Origin: Xanthobacteraceae bacterium
Lineage (GTDB): Bacteria; Pseudomonadota; Alphaproteobacteria; Rhizobiales; Xanthobacteraceae
Direction of reading: 5' to 3'
Length of the DNA stretch: 8,106 bases
Assembly (NCBI GenBank): GCA_030043285.1
Contig: JASHXZ010000649.1
Span: forward strand, 1-8,106
Part shown: piece after piece, positions 5,850-8,106 of the stretch
How the letters are laid out: each line of letters opens with the position of its first letter
Numbering within the stretch: the first letter of the stretch is position 1
Notes under the pieces: generated by a model
Database searches by the model: none
What the model saw: the letters and a program-made list of their open reading frames with translations, nothing else
What the model was told of the DNA's origin: nothing
Program-made: the position numbers and the translations under genes

Positions 5850-6629
5850 ATGGTGTCACAAGACAAGGTGGCTCCCGATCTTTCCGCCGCGATCGCGCGG
5901 CTTGGCGAGATGATACACGAGGCGGGCAACATCGTGCCATTCACCGGGGCCGGCATCTCGACCGAGTGCGGCATTCCCGATTTTCGCTCGCCCGGCGGCC
6001 TGTGGACCAAGAACCGGCCGATCCCATTCGATGAATTCCTGGCCAGCCAGGAGGCACGCAACGAATCCTGGCGTCGCCGCTTCGCCATGATGGACGAGTT
6101 CGGCGGCGCCAAGCCCGGCCGCGGCCATCGGGCGCTGGCGAGCCTCTACCGCGCCGGCAAGGTGCCGGGCGTAGTCACCCAAAACATCGACAACCTGCAT
6201 CAAGCCTCCGGATTCGCAGCCGAACACGTGATCGAACTGCACGGCAACACTACTTACGCCCATTGTCTCGATTGCGGCACCGATTACACGCTGGCCTGGG
6301 TCCGCGAGCGCATGGATGCGGGCAATGGCTGCGCCCCCGACTGCCCGAGCTGCGGCGGCTTCATCAAGACCGCGACCATTTCGTTCGGGCAGGCCATGCC
6401 GGAAGCCGCCATGCGGCGCGCTGAGGAACTCACCGTGGGCTGCGATCTGTTCCTGGCAATCGGCTCATCGCTGCAGGTTTGGCCGGCCGCCGGCTTTCCG
6501 CTCATGGCCAAGCGCAACGGCGCGCGGCTCGTCATCATCAATCGCGAGCCGACCGATTTCGATGCCGCGGCCGATCTCGTCGTGCATCAGGATATCGGGA
6601 CCGTCTTGGAGCCGTTTATCGTGCATTGA
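5850..6629 (+). CDS. cobB: Sir2-family NAD-dependent protein deacylase
   Basis: Sirtuins remove acyl groups from lysine side chains, consuming NAD+ and releasing nicotinamide and O-acyl-ADP-ribose; bacterial CobB controls acetyl-CoA synthetase and other metabolic enzymes. The 259-residue protein has the full motif set. These are GAGIS (33-37) and GIPDFRSPGGLW (41-52) for NAD binding, TQNIDNLH (110-117), the catalytic histidine H131 in LHGN, zinc ligands C139/C142 and C165/C168, GSSLQVWPAA (205-214) and INRE (230-233). The Tyr-x-x-Arg pair that marks desuccinylase-type CobB is not evident in the 70-80 region (ESWRRRF), so deacetylation is the likelier activity. AAGGTAG at 5834-5840 is a plausible ribosome binding site. 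It is divergent from gloA, and the cold-shock gene follows after 155 bp. No signal peptide is present; it should be cytoplasmic. Confidence 0.94.
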   Translation: MVSQDKVAPDLSAAIARLGEMIHEAGNIVPFTGAGISTECGIPDFRSPGGLWTKNRPIPFDEFLASQEARNESWRRRFAMMDEFGGAKPGRGHRALASLYRAGKVPGVVTQNIDNLHQASGFAAEHVIELHGNTTYAHCLDCGTDYTLAWVRERMDAGNGCAPDCPSCGGFIKTATISFGQAMPEAAMRRAEELTVGCDLFLAIGSSLQVWPAAGFPLMAKRNGARLVIINREPTDFDAAADLVVHQDIGTVLEPFIVH

Positions 6630-6784
6630 ACGAGCGCTTCATCCCACGTTGTTCACAGGGCAATACGGTTTTCAGCGGGTGTTGTATTTTTGCCCTTCCC
6701 CAACCGACCGCGAATGTTATCCTCGATTGCAGAGATTCGTGAAGCGCCCGGGGGGCGCCAGCACAGCGGCGGCAGCCACGCGTC

Positions 6785-7378
6785 ATGGCGTCGGACGGGT
6801 TAGAAGCAAAAGCCACTAGATCGGGACTGGAGCCCGAGGTCGATCTCGGCAACGAGACGGCCGCGAACGTCATTGAAGTCTCCGGCGTCATCAAGTGGTT
6901 CGATGTCGCCAAAGGCTACGGCTTCATCGTGCCCGATAGCGGCATGGCCGATGTGCTGCTGCACGTCACCTGCCTGCGGCGCGACGGCTACCAGACTGCG
7001 TACGAGGGCGCCCGGGTGGTCTGCGAAGTCTTGCCGCGGCCGAAGGGCCTGCAGTGCTTCCGCATTCTCTCCATGGACGAATCGACCGCGATCCATCCGG
7101 CGCAGATGCCGCCGCCGCGAACCCATGTTACTGTGACCCCAACGAGTGGTCTCGAACGGGCACAGGTCAAATGGTTCAATCGGCTTCGCGGCTTCGGCTT
7201 TCTCACCCGCGGCGAGGGTACGCCGGATATTTTCGTGCACATGGAAACGCTGCGCCGCTTCGGCATCGCCGAGCTGCGGCCTGGCCAATTCGTGCTGGTG
7301 CGCTTCGGCCCCGGGCCGAAGGGCATGATGGCAGCCGAGGTGCGGCCCGAAGGTTCGCTCGGCCTCGCCTCGCACTAG
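6785..7378 (+). CDS. Tandem cold-shock-domain protein (two CSDs)
   Basis: The protein has 197 residues and carries two cold-shock (OB-fold) domains that bind single-stranded RNA or DNA. After a 30-residue polar leader, domain 1 (about 32-97) has GVIKWFD, RNP1 KGYGFIV (43-49) and RNP2 DVLLHV (56-61). A linker rich in Pro and Thr (about 105-122) leads to domain 2 (about 125-188), with AQVKWFN, RNP1 RGFGFLT (135-141) and RNP2 DIFVHM (148-153). Double-CSD proteins of about 200 residues are common in alphaproteobacteria and act as RNA chaperones or regulators. The ATG at 6785 lacks a strong ribosome binding site, but no better in-frame start is visible. The 155 bp upstream is relatively AT-rich around 6675-6725 and may hold the promoter and a leader, but no clear -35/-10 pair was found. 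The DUF192 gene follows closely. Confidence 0.88.
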   Translation: MASDGLEAKATRSGLEPEVDLGNETAANVIEVSGVIKWFDVAKGYGFIVPDSGMADVLLHVTCLRRDGYQTAYEGARVVCEVLPRPKGLQCFRILSMDESTAIHPAQMPPPRTHVTVTPTSGLERAQVKWFNRLRGFGFLTRGEGTPDIFVHMETLRRFGIAELRPGQFVLVRFGPGPKGMMAAEVRPEGSLGLASH

Positions 7379-7401
7379 CGGCGCTCGCTATCGTCTCACC
7401 C

Positions 7402-7869
7402 CTGTTCCATTTAGCGCTTCGCTTTGCTCCGGCGTGGCTCGCGGCCGTCGCGCTGTGCTTCATCGCTTGGGCCCCCGCCCAGGCGGCGGGTCACGCGACC
7501 ATCGAGATCGTGTCGGCTGGCGGGGTTCACCCCTTCGACGTGCAGCTTGCCACCAACGACGCCGAGCGGGAGCGCGGGCTGATGTTCGTCAAGTCGCTAC
7601 CGGAAGGGCAGGGCATGCTGTTCGACTTCAAGCGCGACCAGCCGGTCTCGTTCTGGATGCACAACACCTACATCCCGCTCGACATGCTCTTCATCGCCGG
7701 CGACGGCCGCATCATGCGCATCGCCGAAAACGCCAAGCCGCTGTCGGACGCGCTGATCCCGTCGCAGTACCCGGTGCGTGCGGTGCTCGAAGTGATCGGC
7801 GGCACCGCCGAGAAGCTCGGCATTCATAGCGGCGATCACGTCAGCGGCTCGATCTTCGGCGGGCACTAG
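7402..7869 (+). CDS. DUF192 family exported protein, start codon uncertain
   Basis: The hallmark DUF192 sequence is clear: ERGLMF (57-62), GQGMLFDF (69-76), FWMHNTYIPLDMLFI (84-98) and a C-terminal AVLEVIGGTAEKLGI. The function of DUF192 is unknown; members are small, mostly exported beta-rich proteins. Ahead of it lies a good Sec signal: a basic n-region with R7, a hydrophobic core LAAVALCFIAW, and a cleavage site near APAQA (24-28). No ATG, GTG or TTG occurs in this frame between the ATG at 7171, which is deep inside the cold-shock gene, and the GTG at 7510, which is past the signal peptide. The CTG at 7402 would give a normal 155-residue precursor and is taken here as a tentative start. 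Starting at 7171 would add 77 residues that look like out-of-frame cold-shock sequence. It sits 23 bp after the cold-shock stop codon, so co-transcription is likely. Confidence 0.75.
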   Translation: MFHLALRFAPAWLAAVALCFIAWAPAQAAGHATIEIVSAGGVHPFDVQLATNDAERERGLMFVKSLPEGQGMLFDFKRDQPVSFWMHNTYIPLDMLFIAGDGRIMRIAENAKPLSDALIPSQYPVRAVLEVIGGTAEKLGIHSGDHVSGSIFGGH

Positions 7870-7879
7870 CTAGGGCTTG

Positions 7880-7938
7880 TCGTCATTCCGGATCGCCACG
7901 AAGTGGCGAGTCCGGAATCGCTCGGCCCGGAATGACGA
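7880..7938. repeat. Nested palindromic intergenic repeat
   Basis: Outer 12-bp arms are TCGTCATTCCGG (7880-7891) and CCGGAATGACGA (7927-7938). A competing inner hairpin pairs ATTCCGGA (7885-7892) with TCCGGAAT (7911-7918), and CGCCAC (7894-7899) with GTGGCG (7903-7908), around the loop GAA. The left arm can pair with either right arm, so two folds are possible. No T-run follows. This looks like a dispersed intergenic repeat of the CGTCATTCCGG type and may also mark the 3' end of the DUF192 transcript. Confidence 0.75.
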
Positions 7939-8061
7939 GGCGGGGGCGCGCAACGCGCGGCCTTAAGAAAGGTGCTCCGTTATCCTACATTGAAGGGCAT
8001 TCGTTACGCTTCGGCTCGCTTGCTGGCGCAGAACGAAACGTGTATCCGAGGCCGGAATTGG

Positions 8062-8106
8062 CGGGGTATAGCGCAGCCTGGTAGCGCGGCAGTTTTGGGT
8101 ACTGCA
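8062..8106 (+). tRNA. tRNA-Pro (anticodon TGG), 3' part cut by window end
   Basis: The sequence starts with the acceptor strand CGGGGTA, followed by a D arm (GCGCAGCCTGGTAGCGC). The anticodon stem GCAGT/ACTGC flanks the loop TTTGGGT, giving anticodon TGG. The variable loop, T arm and 3' acceptor strand lie beyond the window. Confidence 0.92.

Noticed and set aside
5850..6629. The Sir2 gene as part of the TIR/SLOG defence module, since SIR2 and SLOG co-occur in Thoeris
   Set aside because: It is a standard single-domain deacylase with intact zinc and catalytic motifs. It is separated from the pair by tRNA-Glu and gloA on the opposite strand, so it looks like a housekeeping gene.
8000..8037. 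Inverted repeat TTCGTT/AACGAA upstream of tRNA-Pro
   Set aside because: Only 6-bp arms with a 26-nt loop, which is expected by chance.

Overview
The window is high-GC DNA from an alphaproteobacterium, most likely a member of the Hyphomicrobiales near Bradyrhizobium. The lineage is an inference. It rests on the GC-rich third codon positions, a two-domain cold-shock protein, a small zinc-ribbon protein of a rhizobial type, and intergenic palindromes of the CCTCGTCCTGA and CGTCATTCCGG kinds that I associate with that group. No rRNA, CRISPR array, transposase or integrase was seen.

Layout. Positions 1-160 hold a multi-hairpin intergenic repeat. A small zinc-ribbon gene (180-383, minus) is divergent from a short exported Pro/Gly/Ser-rich protein gene (586-1050, plus). 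Next come two co-directional genes: a TIR-domain protein (1365-2858, possibly starting as early as 1152) and, 85 bp downstream, a 667-residue protein (2944-4947). The latter joins an N-terminal nucleoside-deoxyribosyltransferase-like (DRHyd) domain, a TPR-type domain of the DUF4071 / MAP3K TRAFs-binding kind, and a C-terminal SLOG-like Rossmann domain. This pair lies next to the 3' end of a tRNA-Glu gene (5120-5195, minus).

The rest looks like ordinary chromosome: gloA glyoxalase I (5284-5736, minus) with three 16-bp tandem repeats in its leader, a Sir2 deacylase (5850-6629), a tandem cold-shock-domain protein (6785-7378), a DUF192 exported protein with no canonical start codon (about 7402-7869), a palindromic repeat (7880-7938), and the 5' part of a tRNA-Pro gene cut by the window end.

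The most interesting content is the TIR plus DRHyd-TPR-SLOG pair. In Thoeris defence, a TIR enzyme makes an NAD-derived signal that is bound by the SLOG domain of an NAD-destroying SIR2 effector. Here a TIR protein sits beside a protein with a C-terminal SLOG-like domain and an N-terminal glycosidase-like domain in place of SIR2. I infer a signal-activated nucleotide- or NAD-depleting immune module. This rests on domain reading and gene order only; no activity is shown by the sequence.
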